Assembly (NCBI RefSeq): GCF_000005505.3
Contig: NC_016135.3
Span: 2,752,001 to 2,816,000, forward strand
Direction of reading: 5' to 3'
From: Brachypodium distachyon
Lineage: Eukaryota > Streptophyta > Magnoliopsida > Poales > Poaceae
Length of the DNA: 64,000 nucleotides
Positions 46,601-58,112 of the stretch are shown here, piece by piece. The translations under genes and the position numbers were made by a program. The notes under the pieces were generated by a model. That model did not search any database. It was not told the origin of the DNA and saw only the letters and a list, made by a program, of their open reading frames with translations. The stretch's first letter is position 1. Each line of letters begins with the position of its first letter.

Positions 46601-49600
46601 TGTGGCATACAAGTTTAAATATTGTTCTATGTTGCAAAAGCCGCACAATCTTTTGTTTTAAACCCTATCCATGTACCATGCATATTAATTACCACTTTGA
46701 TGTTGTATAATCTGTCCAAATCATTTGAAAAAAATTTCAAAACAGAAACGAAACTTTTTACTTTAGAAGTAACCTTCGTTGTGCATCATCATAGCATATG
46801 CATCATGGCATGATTTTGTATTGAGTGTTGTGTTTATTGTGTGTGTTCCTTTTATTTTAGATTGTGTGGAGTGTAATCATTGTTGTTGCGAAGAGTGCGA
46901 GAACTACCACAATCTTGGACAAGGCAAGTTCACTTTGATCATTCTCCTAAATATTTTAACTATGCACTAGATGTTTTATTAGATGCATCAGGAATATTAT
47001 TCGTACTTCTATGCTAGCTATAAATCCTAGGTAGTATAGTTTACCCTCGCCATTACCTTGCTATCAAATTGCCATCGATTGTAGTTGAATGCTAGGCTAT
47101 GGTAGTATCGTGGGGGAAATAACTACATTATGATATTGTTATGCCTTTGGCGATATGAAATGTTTTGTTAGAAATAAGGCAAAACAATTAATTTAATGAA
47201 CCGTCCTGGGTGGGCAGCTTTGAAGATTTTGAGGATTAGCGGCGTCAGGTCCATTTCTATGGGTCCCTCTGAGTCGAGTTCCTGTGGATTCAGGAATGGA
47301 TCGTCCATGGACGTCTCTTCCGTGGATTCGGGGAGCGCCTACGTTGCAAATGTGGAATGCCACCTGGGGTAACCGAGACTGGACTAGTTTCCTATTTAGA
47401 AGCTTCTAGTACAACCACAATGCTATATGGGCTCTAGCGAGACAAGAGTAAGTTGTATGAACCTAAACCCGAAGAATTGTACTGAGGTAGCCGTGTAGGG
47501 GGAGCGTGATTCTCTCGTGGTTTAGGAAATTACCTCTGAAAATCTCGTAATCGATGCCATTGCTACTCTACTTTGAGGACAGCAAGGGATTAACACGTCG
47601 GTTTCTTGTGGGGAATGTGTACAAACTCTCGAGAGCGTCAAAACTAAGTACTTAGCCATGTCCCCGGCAACGGACAATTTGAGCGACTAGATGTGGAGCT
47701 GTAAGGAAAGTCTCACTCATTCTAACTTATTAAATAAAATGGATGGTTGAACAGGGCAGGGGCACTCGATGAATCCACATCAATGTGCTCTAGGATAATA
47801 GGAGCATGGGTGTGTCTACCCCGTGTCCAATAGTGATAAAATTCTATTTGAATAAAAGATAGGATTCAATAACTAAGCTTTTATGCAAATAGCCTGAACT
47901 CCACTTTGCCACATTATGCATATATTTGGTAGGCTCTGGTATAACTCCTAGTGAATCTTGCCAAAACATTCAATGTATTGACCCTAGTGGTTGCATCGTT
48001 TAATGATGCAGGAAGCTCCGACGACGAGTAAGATGTACGTTCTGCATGTTTGGGTTACGGGCTTACATTCCAACACGCTCTCACCGTGGTGTTGATGTGC
48101 CCTTGTATCTTCCGTTTTCCGCTGCTAAACAGTTGTTTTATTTCCAGCTAACCCGTGAGGTTATGCGAGTTGTAAGTACCCTTTTATATTCTGGATGATA
48201 CGTTGTAATATTGAGACCTTTGTTCTATGGTATTACATCTTGAAACTGTGTGTGCTAGTGAGTCAATCCAGGGACTAGCATTAAAGCACAGAGATCGAAC
48301 CCTTTTACGGGGGCGGTCGCTTCAGCGACAAAGGGTCTCTGAAATCAAACTGCTAAGTTTTTCGAGTTCAGCCACCTCCAGCTCCTTCGAACATATTGAG
48401 TTAAAGAAGCTGCTAAGCTGGATCAATGGGATCGCTGTAACTTCAGGCAATATATGGCGTACCACCAAGGGTATAAGTTTTTGTAACATAACATGGTAGT
48501 CATGACTTTTAACTCCAACAAGCTTGCAACCGGCGACGTCAACACATCGCCTGATATTTGAGGCATAACCATCTGGCATCTTCACCTCTTGTAGAAATTT
48601 GCACATGATTTGCTTCTTTTCTTTCTCTAAGTAGTACAACTCTGGCGGCAAAGTGTATTTACCATCGGCGATCTCTGGATGCATATCCGTCCTTATATCC
48701 ATATGTTGCAGATCAAGTCGAGTCTTCTCACCGTCCTTAGATTTACCATCTATACCAAGCAATGTCCCCATCAAGCTCTCACATATGTTCTTCTCAACAT
48801 GCATCACATCTAAATTATGACGTATAAGCAATGATTTCCAATAAGGAAGCACAAAAAAAATACTCTTCTTCCTCCAGTTGTGCCACCTATTATCTTCATC
48901 ACGCTGCTTCCTCTTCCTTGAACCAATTCCGAAAGTTACTTGCTCAAAACTAGTGTACTGCTGCAATACCTCTTCACCACTGAGCGGCACCGGACGCTCC
49001 CTGGTTTCATACCTGTTATTGAAGTTGTCCTTGTTTCTTCGCCACCTGTGGTCCAAGGGCAAAAAACGGCGATGCCCCATGTAGCAATGCTTCGAACCAA
49101 ATTTTAACCAAAGGTGATCAGTATACTGGTGACAATAAGGACAAGCAAACTTGCCTTTCGTGCTCCAACCAGATAACATCGCATATGCAGGGAAATCGTT
49201 TATTGTCCAAAGCAGTAGTGCACGTAGAGTAAAATTCTTCTTCACCTTCGCATCCCATGCTTCAACTCTTTTTTCCCATAGCAATTTAAGCTCATCGATC
49301 AGAGGCTGCAAATACACATCAATATTCATTCCTGGAGATTTAGGCCCAGGTATCAGCATGGACATCATCTAGTAAGATTGTTTCAAGCACAACCAAGGAG
49401 GCAGGTTATAAGGAATTAGGATCACCGGCCATGTAGTGTAAGTCACATTGAGCATTCCAAAAGGATTGAAGCCATCTGATGCAAGTCCCAACCTAACATT
49501 ACGTGGATCCAATGCAAATTCTTTATACTGCTCGTCAACATGCTTCCATGCCAGCGAGTCGGCTGGGTGCCGCATTTTCCCATCCTGCACTAATTTTTCC

Positions 49601-50418
49601 TTGTGCCAACGCATATGCAACGATGTGATCTCATTCATATATAATCTTTGCAGACGAGGAACAAGTGGAAAATACCTAAGTATTTTACAAGGAAGCGGCT
49701 TCTTTGCTCCATCAAGATCTCTCGTTTTCCACCTACTCTCCCCACATGTTGGACACTCGTCCATATCTTTGTAGGCTCCACGAAATAACACACAGTCATT
49801 CACACAAGCATGAATCTTTTCGTAGTCCAGACCAAGATCTCGATCTACTTTTCGAACTTTATCCAAGCTATCTCGAACACAATGTCATTCTGGGAGCAAA
49901 AGACTGAACAAGTGAAGTATCTGCTCCATGCCTTGGTTGCTAATACCGAACATGCACTTAATCTGAAATAGCCTGACAATGAAAGATACTTTGGTAGCCT
50001 CCTTGCAATCTGGGTACAATTCTTTCTTCGCTTCTTGCATTAAGTTGAAGAATTTCTTTGCAGATTCATTTGGCTCCTCCTTATCACCACTTCCTGTTAT
50101 TTTTCCATCTATAGCACCACTGATTAGTGATGTAAGAAGATCTTTGGTAGAGCCTGAATCGTCTCGTGCTTCGGCTTCACTGAAGTCACAATCATCATCC
50201 ATAGGTTCCGCAATGCGACGTTTCTGTTTAATAAAATCCTTATCAAACCCTTTTGTCAGCAAGTGTTGTTCAACCTCTGTTTTTGTTATGTACAGTAGGC
50301 AACGACACCTACGACATGGACATGCCGCAGTCTGGCCTGGATAGTTCCCTTGAAATTCTTTCTCAATGAATTGCTGGAAACCAGCTTGCCACGCTTCATC
50401 TGTATGTGGCAATAGCAT
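43607..50418 (-). pseudogene. CACTA TNP2-type transposase gene, split by solo LTR
   Basis: The main exon runs 50418-48325 and, after the nested LTR, 45075-44803. It has the N-terminal Cys-rich transposase-associated region (ACPCRRCRC), then GLDYEKIHACVNDC, CPTCGESRW, then the TNP2 DDE region (LLWTINDFPAYAMLSGWSTK, KFACPYC, HNLDVMHVEKNICESLMGTL) and the DUF4218 region (FPPAFFDTMVHLPVHVAEEA). Downstream exon-like pieces: near 44703-44649 (RYYILSNSEETNDWI), 44555-44471 (HMAELRKTSTHKVEERHQKQ) and 44391-43607, the DUF4216 region (FECEWFDVPG). The main exon is one reading frame with two nonsense codons (TGA 49885-49887, TAG 49369-49371). A frame change follows at about 44805. This protein would cut the transposon ends. 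Confidence 0.9.
45081..48324 (+). repeat. solo gypsy LTR in the CACTA transposase (3,244 bp, subfamily A1)
   Basis: TGTAACATCCCAATTTCC to GGGGCGGTCGCTTCA with GCGAC on both sides (45076-45080 and 48325-48329). Removing it restores the transposase frame exactly, reading through TLCR into LEMIF. It is therefore younger than the CACTA element. Its GC-rich leader block is at about 45545-46230. Confidence 0.96.
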
Positions 50419-51648
50419 CCAACTCCTATCAGCATCGTGTGAAATCTTAATTTACAGTTCCTGCAGTGATGGAAAAAGAGCGACCAACTGATTTAACACA
50501 TGCCAAACAAATGTTTCCCTCTTCTCAAATTAATGAATGTGAATATGTAAATTAACCATATATATATTGACAAACTTATTTGGGTTGATACTTATTTGGG
50601 TTGAAACTCATAGTGCTGGTAAAGAAAAATGGACAGAGTTTCTATTAATTCACTCTCTCAACAGCTAGCTTTACGGGCGATACTATCTGAACAACCTGCT
50701 TTACCATTGAGAGAAATGTATCAGTCCAGCAAATTCATAGACCTGGTCAGTTTTTTGTCTTAGTACTAGCTTTTCTTTTCCTGTGAATTATAACTCATTT
50801 CTGTAGAGAGTTATGTTTCTTACCCTGATCTGTTCAATTTAGAAGCAAAAAAACTGTTTGAATATGTAGTGCCATTTAATTCAAATTCTACCCGTCCTAA
50901 TTTGTGGCATGTAATTTATTTTTATGTAATCTGTTTAATTTTGCACTACCGTTAAGTTCAAATTGCGCCCATATTTTACTGATTGCAAGTTTTATGAAAC
51001 TGCGGCTTGTATATTCATTTATACAGTATGTTTCGAAGCTGTTTATATTGCCATCTCATAGATCATGGAAGCTTTTTTATTGCTAATGATACATGCATGT
51101 TTCTGCTTGAGCAGTACACTTTCATACCTTCTATAACTTAATTTGTATATGTAAACAATGATGTTTCTTTTTGCTGAATGCCCACCAAGCCTAAAATGTG
51201 TCTTGTGTAACAAATGCAGGGGAATGATGTAGTGTTTCTTTGAGCTGAGATTTAAGAGGTAACTTGGTCAGGCTCATCTGGCATCGATTTCTCTATTTTT
51301 ATCTGCATAGCCCAACATCAGCATGGGGCAACATGCCTTCAGAAAAATGAATCCTTCCAAGACCACCATCCTAGTAGTAGTCTCTTTTTCTATCAGTCAT
51401 GTGGTACTTAGTTTTATTCTGTTTTGTGACATATGTGGTGGACCAGAATTGAGGGTCTTTGTTATGATAACATGCACATAATTATGCTGCTGGGGATCCG
51501 TTATTACAAATTTTGAAGTTATATTTTCTTGGGGCTACACATGGGGGTATGTGTTGCTTATTTTGTAGTAATAGGCTGGAGGGAGGACTTACAGGAAGTG
51601 TCTTTTGTATTTGGCCATTAGATTATAAATCTATGGATCAAGGAATCT
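50419..51648. other. CACTA upstream region of transposase gene
   Basis: AT-rich sequence 5' of the TNP2 frame, presumably promoter and untranslated leader or first intron. No coding sequence or repeat recognised. Confidence 0.5.
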
Positions 51649-51700
51649 GCCTGTTTTCAGTAACAAAACCAGGCGCCTGGTTTTTACACTGAAAACAGGC
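51649..51700. repeat. 52-bp near-perfect palindrome
   Basis: Two 26-bp arms meet without a spacer at CCAGGC|GCCTGG. The arms pair at 23 of 26 positions, with the three mismatches adjacent. A degenerate further copy of CCTGTTTTCA follows at about 51702-51735. Confidence 0.92.
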
Positions 51701-52367
51701 ACCTGTTTTCAAACACAAAAACACGCGCCTGTCAACTAGACAGACCCCTTTTTTATCTGAACTTTGTGTTTTCCAAACATGGCGAAATGCTATTGGATGT
51801 AAAATTGGTTGCTGAGATTTACCTGGCTACAGTAGGAATTGAATTAGACAAAATCGTAGCAGTAGTTTTAAGTTGCCACTTACTTTCAGTAAGGGAGATG
51901 TGAATATATTTGGAGCATCCAGTTTTGACCAAGATGTTCTTTTTGGGGGCGGTTTCAGGTGCTAATTCAAAGTTAAGCTGGCTACATCTAGTCCGGTGGG
52001 TACCTGTGAAGTCCTTCTAGCGATTCATGAAGCCCCTTCGATTACTCCTTCGTGAGCTGGGTTCAAAGCTAACTGCTAGTTGAGGCAATTAATTAAAGGT
52101 GCTAACAGCTAGTGAAGTCCTGTACGTTTCCATAGGATTTGAGTGGTCCGGGCATTCTATTCAGTTCCTGTTCCTATGAACTGTAAACCGAAGAGGGCTG
52201 TAATCATATATTCAAGAACATATATGGATAATCGATCTCATACATGGGCGTGCGATTCCTGCGGGAGGCGTCGTCATCGTACGTGCGTCTGCTTTTCTTC
52301 TCCTCTCGATTTTCTGGGTTGCTGTTTAATTACAAGCAAGTTTGTTCAATATATATAGATGCAGTAC

Positions 52368-52515
52368 CATGAGCAATCCTAACAGGTGTTGGACACAAAT
52401 TGCATCTAGGTATACATGAGCAATCCTAATAGGTGTTGGACACAAATTCTAGTTTGCATCTAGGTATACTCACATGAGCAATCCTAATAGGTGTTGGACA
52501 CACATTGTATAGTCA
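52368..52515 (+). repeat. 47-58-bp tandem repeat, three copies
   Basis: Copies start at 52368, 52415 and 52473 with CATGAGCAATCCTAA(C/T)AGG, then TGTTGGACACA. The second copy has an 11-bp insertion relative to the first. Confidence 0.9.
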
Positions 52516-52540
52516 GGGTTAGACAAGAAGGCTGTGTGCG

Positions 52541-52772
52541 TGCCTTGTACGTGCTGTTCTTTAAAAATGAACCGGAGAAAACCGGGTTAATCGGGCGGTT
52601 TTACTGAAAACGGGCGAACTGGACAGTTTAGGCCAAACCGGTCGGTTCAGCTGCTGTTCTGGAAAAATTAAGACCCACAACTAAATAATTCGCGAGAAGC
52701 ACAGATCGAACTCACAACCTATCTCTTCCCCATAAGGATGCACCTGCTAGCCACCTGAGCTATCAATTCTTG
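52541..52772 (-). repeat. tRNA-derived SINE-like element
   Basis: On the minus strand, TAGCTCAGGTGG (52762-52751) fits the RNA polymerase III A box, and GTTCGATCT (52711-52703), about 40 bp downstream, fits the B box. The surrounding sequence reads like a decayed tRNA, followed by a tRNA-unrelated body rich in CCGGTT motifs. I see no clear target duplication or poly(T/A) end. It could instead be a decayed tRNA gene. Confidence 0.5.
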
Positions 52773-53099
52773 CTTGCTATTGAGGGGAAAACAATTCTTT
52801 TATCCTGTTTACGTCGTTGGGCCTGTTCTTGAACATTTGTTTCAACTGGGCTGTGCGTCAGTTGGGCTGGGCCAGTTGCGGGCTTCCGGCAAACACGAAC
52901 GGGATGACCTTCGTAAATATGTGCCTTCGCAGATCAAATTAATGTCATGTTCACAAATGTGCAACTAATTCATAATTCCGCCGGCACACTGCGCCTGTCT
53001 CCGTTATCTCCCCGCCGTTTCTCCACTTGGTGGACACCAGAACTCGATTCGGTCCCATATAAAAAAAAGGGTTGGGAATTTTTCTTTTTTTTTCCTTAC

Positions 53100-53700
53100 C
53101 AAATAGCGGCCGCTTACATGTGTTGCAATAGAACTTCGATTGTTGCAACCCAGTAAGAGCATGGTTGCTATATCGAAAACTCTCTTGCATCCATTAAGGG
53201 TTGCGTTGGTATAAAAAATATGTTTCTGCAACGACTACGTCATGTTGCCATTTCCAATGGCACGTTTGCATCGATTCTGATTTTGGTTGCTATATCCAAT
53301 AAGCGTTTGCCACCATTCAGCTTTACGTTGCTATTTCTAATGGGTCGTTCGCAACCAGGAAATATTGGTTGCCATAGAAAATCCTTTTGCAGCAAGTACC
53401 GTTGGCGTTGTTATATCGAATAGGTCCTTCGCAACGCCCAACAATTGTTGCTGTATCAAATGCTCTTTTGCAACCCTTACATAACAAGTGGCAATAACGC
53501 AGAACGTAAGGCAACGCAAACATCTATCGGGGCGATATGTCATAATTATCGCAACCCCAATAATTGAAAACACAACAATACAAATCCGTTGCAACATTAC
53601 CCGCTATTGCAACCACCAGACCCCATATCGCAACCAACACCGAATAATGTTGCAGTATACCCTATGTATTGCATCCGAATTCATCTTGTGGCTAACATTT
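53100..53700. repeat. CACTA right subterminal repeat region
   Basis: Repeated GTTGCAA, GTTGCTATATC, TTGCAACCC and TTCGCAAC motifs in both orientations. This mirrors the left subterminal region. No coding sequence. Confidence 0.8.
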
Positions 53701-53730
53701 CCGTGGCACAAGGGTGAAAACCTTGTAGTG
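53701..53730 (-). repeat. CACTA terminal inverted repeat, right
   Basis: Reverse complement begins CACTACAAGG and continues to GCCACGG, pairing with 34746-34775 at 25 of 30 positions. Confidence 0.93.
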
Positions 53731-54508
53731 ATCATGGCATATGTTTTTGCTTGTGCTGTTTGTATATGGATGTTTTTATTGCTTCGTTTAGTTTACTCGA
53801 AGAGCGAACCGTGTTATTCTGAAGAGTGCTTGAACGCCAACTACTATCAAGGCAAGTTTCACTTTGATCATAAATTCCCAGTACATTCCTTATTTTAAAT
53901 ACTTATGCACTAGTGTTGTGTAGATTGCATTGTTAGGGATATTATTTGTATCTATGGTATCTATGCTTGTCCTAGTAGTGTAGGGTACCTTTGCCATTAC
54001 CCCTCCACCCATATCCATCGTGTGTAGATATACGCTTAGCCATGCTATGTTAGTATACGTGGGAGGGAATCTCAATTACCATGAAACTGATAAGTGTTAA
54101 GTATTTTGGAAACCTGGCTAAAACAACTTTAATGAACCATCCTGGGGGCGGCTTTGATTCATTTTTGAGATGTCATGCGGCGTCAGGTCCTTTTCTGTGG
54201 GTCCCTCTGAGTCATCTCTCCGTGGATTCAGGGAGCGTCCATGGACGTCTCTCCGTGGATTTGGGGAGTGCCTGCGTCGCAACTGTGGGATGCCACCCGG
54301 GATAACCAAAGACTGGACTAGTTTTCCTGTTTAGTAGCTTCCAGTACAACCACATGCTAATATCGGCTCTGGCTTGATGGAGTAAGAAATATGAACCTGG
54401 ATCCGAGGTGACATCGGTACGTAGCAGTGTAGGTGGGGGCATGTCCCTCAGGTGGTCTAGGTGATTATGTTCTGAAATTATTTGTAATCGATGCTGTTGC
54501 TACTCTAC
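53731..54508 (+). repeat. gypsy G4 LTR, right piece
   Basis: Continues the LTR interrupted by the CACTA element, beginning with the ATC duplication. It stops at TCTAC (54504-54508), where a minus-strand LTR begins. The remaining 3' part of G4 is not seen in the window. Confidence 0.85.
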
Positions 54509-56324
54509 TGAAGCAATCCCCCCCGTACAGGGTTCGATCTCTATGCTTATTTGTGCTAGTCTCTGGATCGACTCGCTAGCACACACAGTTTCAAGATGTA
54601 ATATCAAGATACAAAGGTCAAAAGTATATTACATCGCATTGATCGAGAATTTAATAGTAACTTACATATTGCATAACCTCATGGGTTATCTCAAAAGAAA
54701 ATAAAATCTTGCAGCGGAAAGCAGAAGATGCATGAGTCCCATAACAACTACACAATCGAAACATGTTGGAATGTAAACTCGTAACCCTAACTATTCGTAC
54801 CTCACTCTTCACCTGGTTCACCTGCAACATTTAAACGTTGCAGCCACTAAGGAGTCAATACATTGAATGTATTGGCAAGTTCACTAAAGGGTTATAACAG
54901 ACCTAACAAGTATATGCATTATTTGGCAAGGTAGGGGTTTGGCTATTTGCATAAAAGCATCAACGTTTCATCCTATCTTTTTCAACAAATAGTTTTATCA
55001 CTATTGGACACGAGGTAGAAACACTCATGCTCCTATTATCCTAGAGCACATTGAGTAGATACATCAAGTGCTCCTACCCTGTTCAAACCATTCATTTTAT
55101 TTAAGAAATTGGAATGAGTGAGACTTTCCTTACAACCCCCGTATCTAGTTGCTCATAATTGTCCGTAACCGGGGACACGGCTAAACACTTAGTTTGACAC
55201 TCTCGAGAGGTTGTACACATTCCCCACAGAAATCGACGTGTTAATCCCTTGCTGTCCTCAGGGTAGAGTAGCAATGGCATCGATTACAGGAATTTTTAGA
55301 CCATAATCACCCAGACCAGCTGAGGGACCTACGTTCCCACCTACACGGCTACATCTGCACAATCCCTCGGATCCAGGATCATATGTCTTACATCCATCCT
55401 GGCAGAGCCCATATTACCATGTGGTTGTACTAGAAGCTACTAAACAGGAAAACTAGTCCAGTCTCTGATACCCCAGGTGGCATTCCACATTTGCGACGCA
55501 AGCGCTCCCCGAATCCACGGAAGAGACGTCCATGGACGATCCATCTCCGAATCCACGGAGACTCGACTCAGAGGGACCCATAGAAATGGACCTGACGTCG
55601 CATAACATCTCGAATACTCAAAGCAGTCCACCCAGGATGGTTCATTAGTGTTGTTTTGCCAAGTTTCCAAAATCACTCCACATCATCATTTCACAATGAT
55701 TGAGATTCCCTCCCACGTTTACTAACGTAGCATGGCTAAGCAATACTAATCACGATGGCTAATTGTGGAGGATTCATGGCAAAGGTAACCCTATAGCTAG
55801 TAGGTCAATCATAGCTAGCATAAGTATGAGTAATAGTCCTATCAATGCATTTCTACAAACAACTCCAATGCATAAGTATTTAAAAACAAACAGTAATAGG
55901 ATATGATCAAAGTGAACTTGCCTTGGTTAAGTTTGTTGAAGCTTTCTTCTTAAACGACACACAATCACTACAATTGCACTCCGCGTGATCTATTGTAGAG
56001 AACGAATAACCAACTATAAATACACAATTCACACAATTCAAATAACTCCAAATATAACTCCAAACGAACACCAAACACGATTCAACATGAAATACAAACA
56101 ATAACAGTACTAATTTAACGTATAACTAGTACTACTTTAACGCTAAACAAAGTTCTAGGTCCTAGGGCTAAGACTAGAGTGGCTAAGTCTGGAATTTTAG
56201 TTTATAGGAACTGTTATAACTTTGATATTTTGGCTGTTTGGCAAATGGTGCTAAAGGACAGAACAAAGGATGCAAAGTATTAAGATTGTACTATCTAACC
56301 CAACAAGTCTAATCCCAAAATGAT
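54509..56324 (-). repeat. gypsy G5 LTR, partial
   Basis: Begins at the LTR inner end (TGAAGCAATCC on the plus strand, that is GGATTGCTTCA on the minus) and covers the 3' half of the LTR, to 56324. There a plus-strand LTR interrupts it after AATGA. Palindrome copy at 54856-54874. Its start (TGTAACATCCC) presumably lies right of the window. Confidence 0.85.
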
Positions 56325-57405
56325 GTAACATCCCAAAATTTCAAACCTTTACATGAGCATTGCATCCATGAGCATCATGCCACAATTGCATGTTTCAATT
56401 CAAATTTGAATCTCAAAAAGGCTTTAAAAGTTTTTATTTCAACTTGAACCTTAGGGTTTTACACCCATTTGAGCTTTAGATCTTCAAACTAATAGGTTTT
56501 ATGTAAAAAAGGGGTTTAATGCATTTATAAGCTATCCCATAATTTTTGGATAATTATTTGGAGTTGAAAAATTATTTTATTTAAATAGATATATAGCCCT
56601 AGAGGCATTTATAGGGCAAATGTATTTTAATATATTTTATTTTGAGGGGAAACTACTCCCAAAAGTTGTATCATGGTAGAACATGATTTTACAAATTTTC
56701 TGGAATTTATTTGGACCAATTTGGAGTTCAAAATCAAAAGATACAAAAGAAAAACAGAAAAAAGAAAAACAAAAGGAAAAAAAACCGGACCGGTCCGGCC
56801 CACTTGGACCGAACCGGCCCAGCCCGCGTGAACCACGCCCGAACCGGACCGCGCGCCTGCGTGGGGTCACCGACAGGTGGGCCCCACCTGTCGGGGTCGT
56901 CTTCCCCGCAGGGAAGGTGGCCGCGATTCACGCCGGAATCACCGCCCGCGCCGTCTCTGCCGGATTTCCGGCGATCCCGGGATCCCTGTCGCTGCCCGAG
57001 CACACCGCTATAAAGCCCTCGACCTCCTCTTTCCTTTCCCCTCACCCCCGCTCCCGATTTCACCCCTGGCTCACCGGAATTCCTCGCCGGAATTCGTGCC
57101 GCCGCCGGCCGTCTTCCCCAAGACCGGTCACCTCGCCGGCCCTCGTCTGCCCCGAGCGCCGCCTGTCCGAGCACCCCGCGCCTCTCCTCCCCGCGCCCGT
57201 CGCCGTCACCCGCCGCCCCGAGCAGCCACCGACCGCGCCGCTGCGCCGTTAGCCATCGACCCCCGCCGCCCGTCGCCCGACCTCCTCGCCCGAGCGCCGC
57301 CCGCCCGCGCCAGTCTGCCTCCAACCGGCGCCGACCGCCCGCGCCCGTCGCCGTCACCCGCCGCCCCGAGCGGAGCCCGACTGCGCCGCCCCTGGCCCCC
57401 GCCGC
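56325..57405 (+). repeat. gypsy G6 LTR, left piece (subfamily A2)
   Basis: Starts TGTAACATCCCAAAATTTC after AATGA (possible target duplication, partner not visible). TATA box at 57009-57015, then a CT/GC-rich leader. It is cut at GCCGC (57401-57405) by a non-autonomous LTR element and resumes at 62164. Confidence 0.9.
57009..57015 (+). promoter_or_regulatory. TATA box of gypsy G6 LTR
   Basis: TATAAAG in the same context (CTATAAAGCCC) as at 16629-16635. Confidence 0.65.
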
Positions 57406-58112
57406 TGTCGTCGCTCGGTGCTCCGACACCGGGGGCGTGCGGCCACGTCCCCCTTTTAGGTTCGGTAGGGGCGTCTGGGGCGGAGACCCGATGATCGCCA
57501 GCACGGCCGATGAGGCCCTACGGGGCCGGCGAGACGAAGTGCTAAGGGTACGCGCTAGTCCAAGAACAGATGCACGCACGTTTTTTACCCAGGTTCGGGC
57601 CACCCGGAGGTGTAAAACCCTACGTCCTAGCTGTCTGAGCTGATATTGATTACGGATCAAATGATTACACGTTGCCGGGCAAGCTCCCGGGCTTTCTCTC
57701 AGTGGCTAGGTACTCCTCACCGCTCTCTGTTGGCTGCCTACTAGAGCCACTAAGTGTCTGTCGAGCCCGATGAGCTGGTGGCGTGCATGGGTGCCACCTC
57801 TGCTGCTAGGGGCCTAAGACCCTAGGGTAGGATCAGACAACCACTGTTCCTTGGATCGAACGGGTAACTACCCGTCGGTCGGCTCGTTTACTGAGCCGTG
57901 CGCCTTACTCCTTGCCTTGGTGGGACCGCGCGTCCCGCGCCCGCCACGCGCCCGCGTGGCGCTGTCCACTGGACCCCCCGCCTGAGGCGGGGGCACGCGC
58001 CCGGGAACCCCCAGTCCCAGCAAGTCGACCCCGGGAAGCACCCGGGCCCAACGCACCCGGGAACCCCCTCCCGGGAAGCAGCTTCCCGGGAGGTGCCCAG
58101 GCGGGAATATTC

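Larger units (their letters stand above)
34746..53730 (-). mobile_element. CACTA (En/Spm) DNA transposon, 18,985 bp with nested solo LTR
   Basis: The termini are CACTACAAGG (34746) and CCTTGTAGTG (53730), flanked by a 3-bp duplication ATC (34743-34745 and 53731-53733), as expected for this superfamily. The interrupted LTR is continuous across the site. Inside are degenerate subterminal repeats at both ends, a TNP2-type transposase gene (50418-43607), a Transposase_24-type second gene (39250-36225), both on the minus strand, and a plus-strand CIPK gene fragment. Without the nested LTR and its duplication it is about 15.7 kb. Confidence 0.95.
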
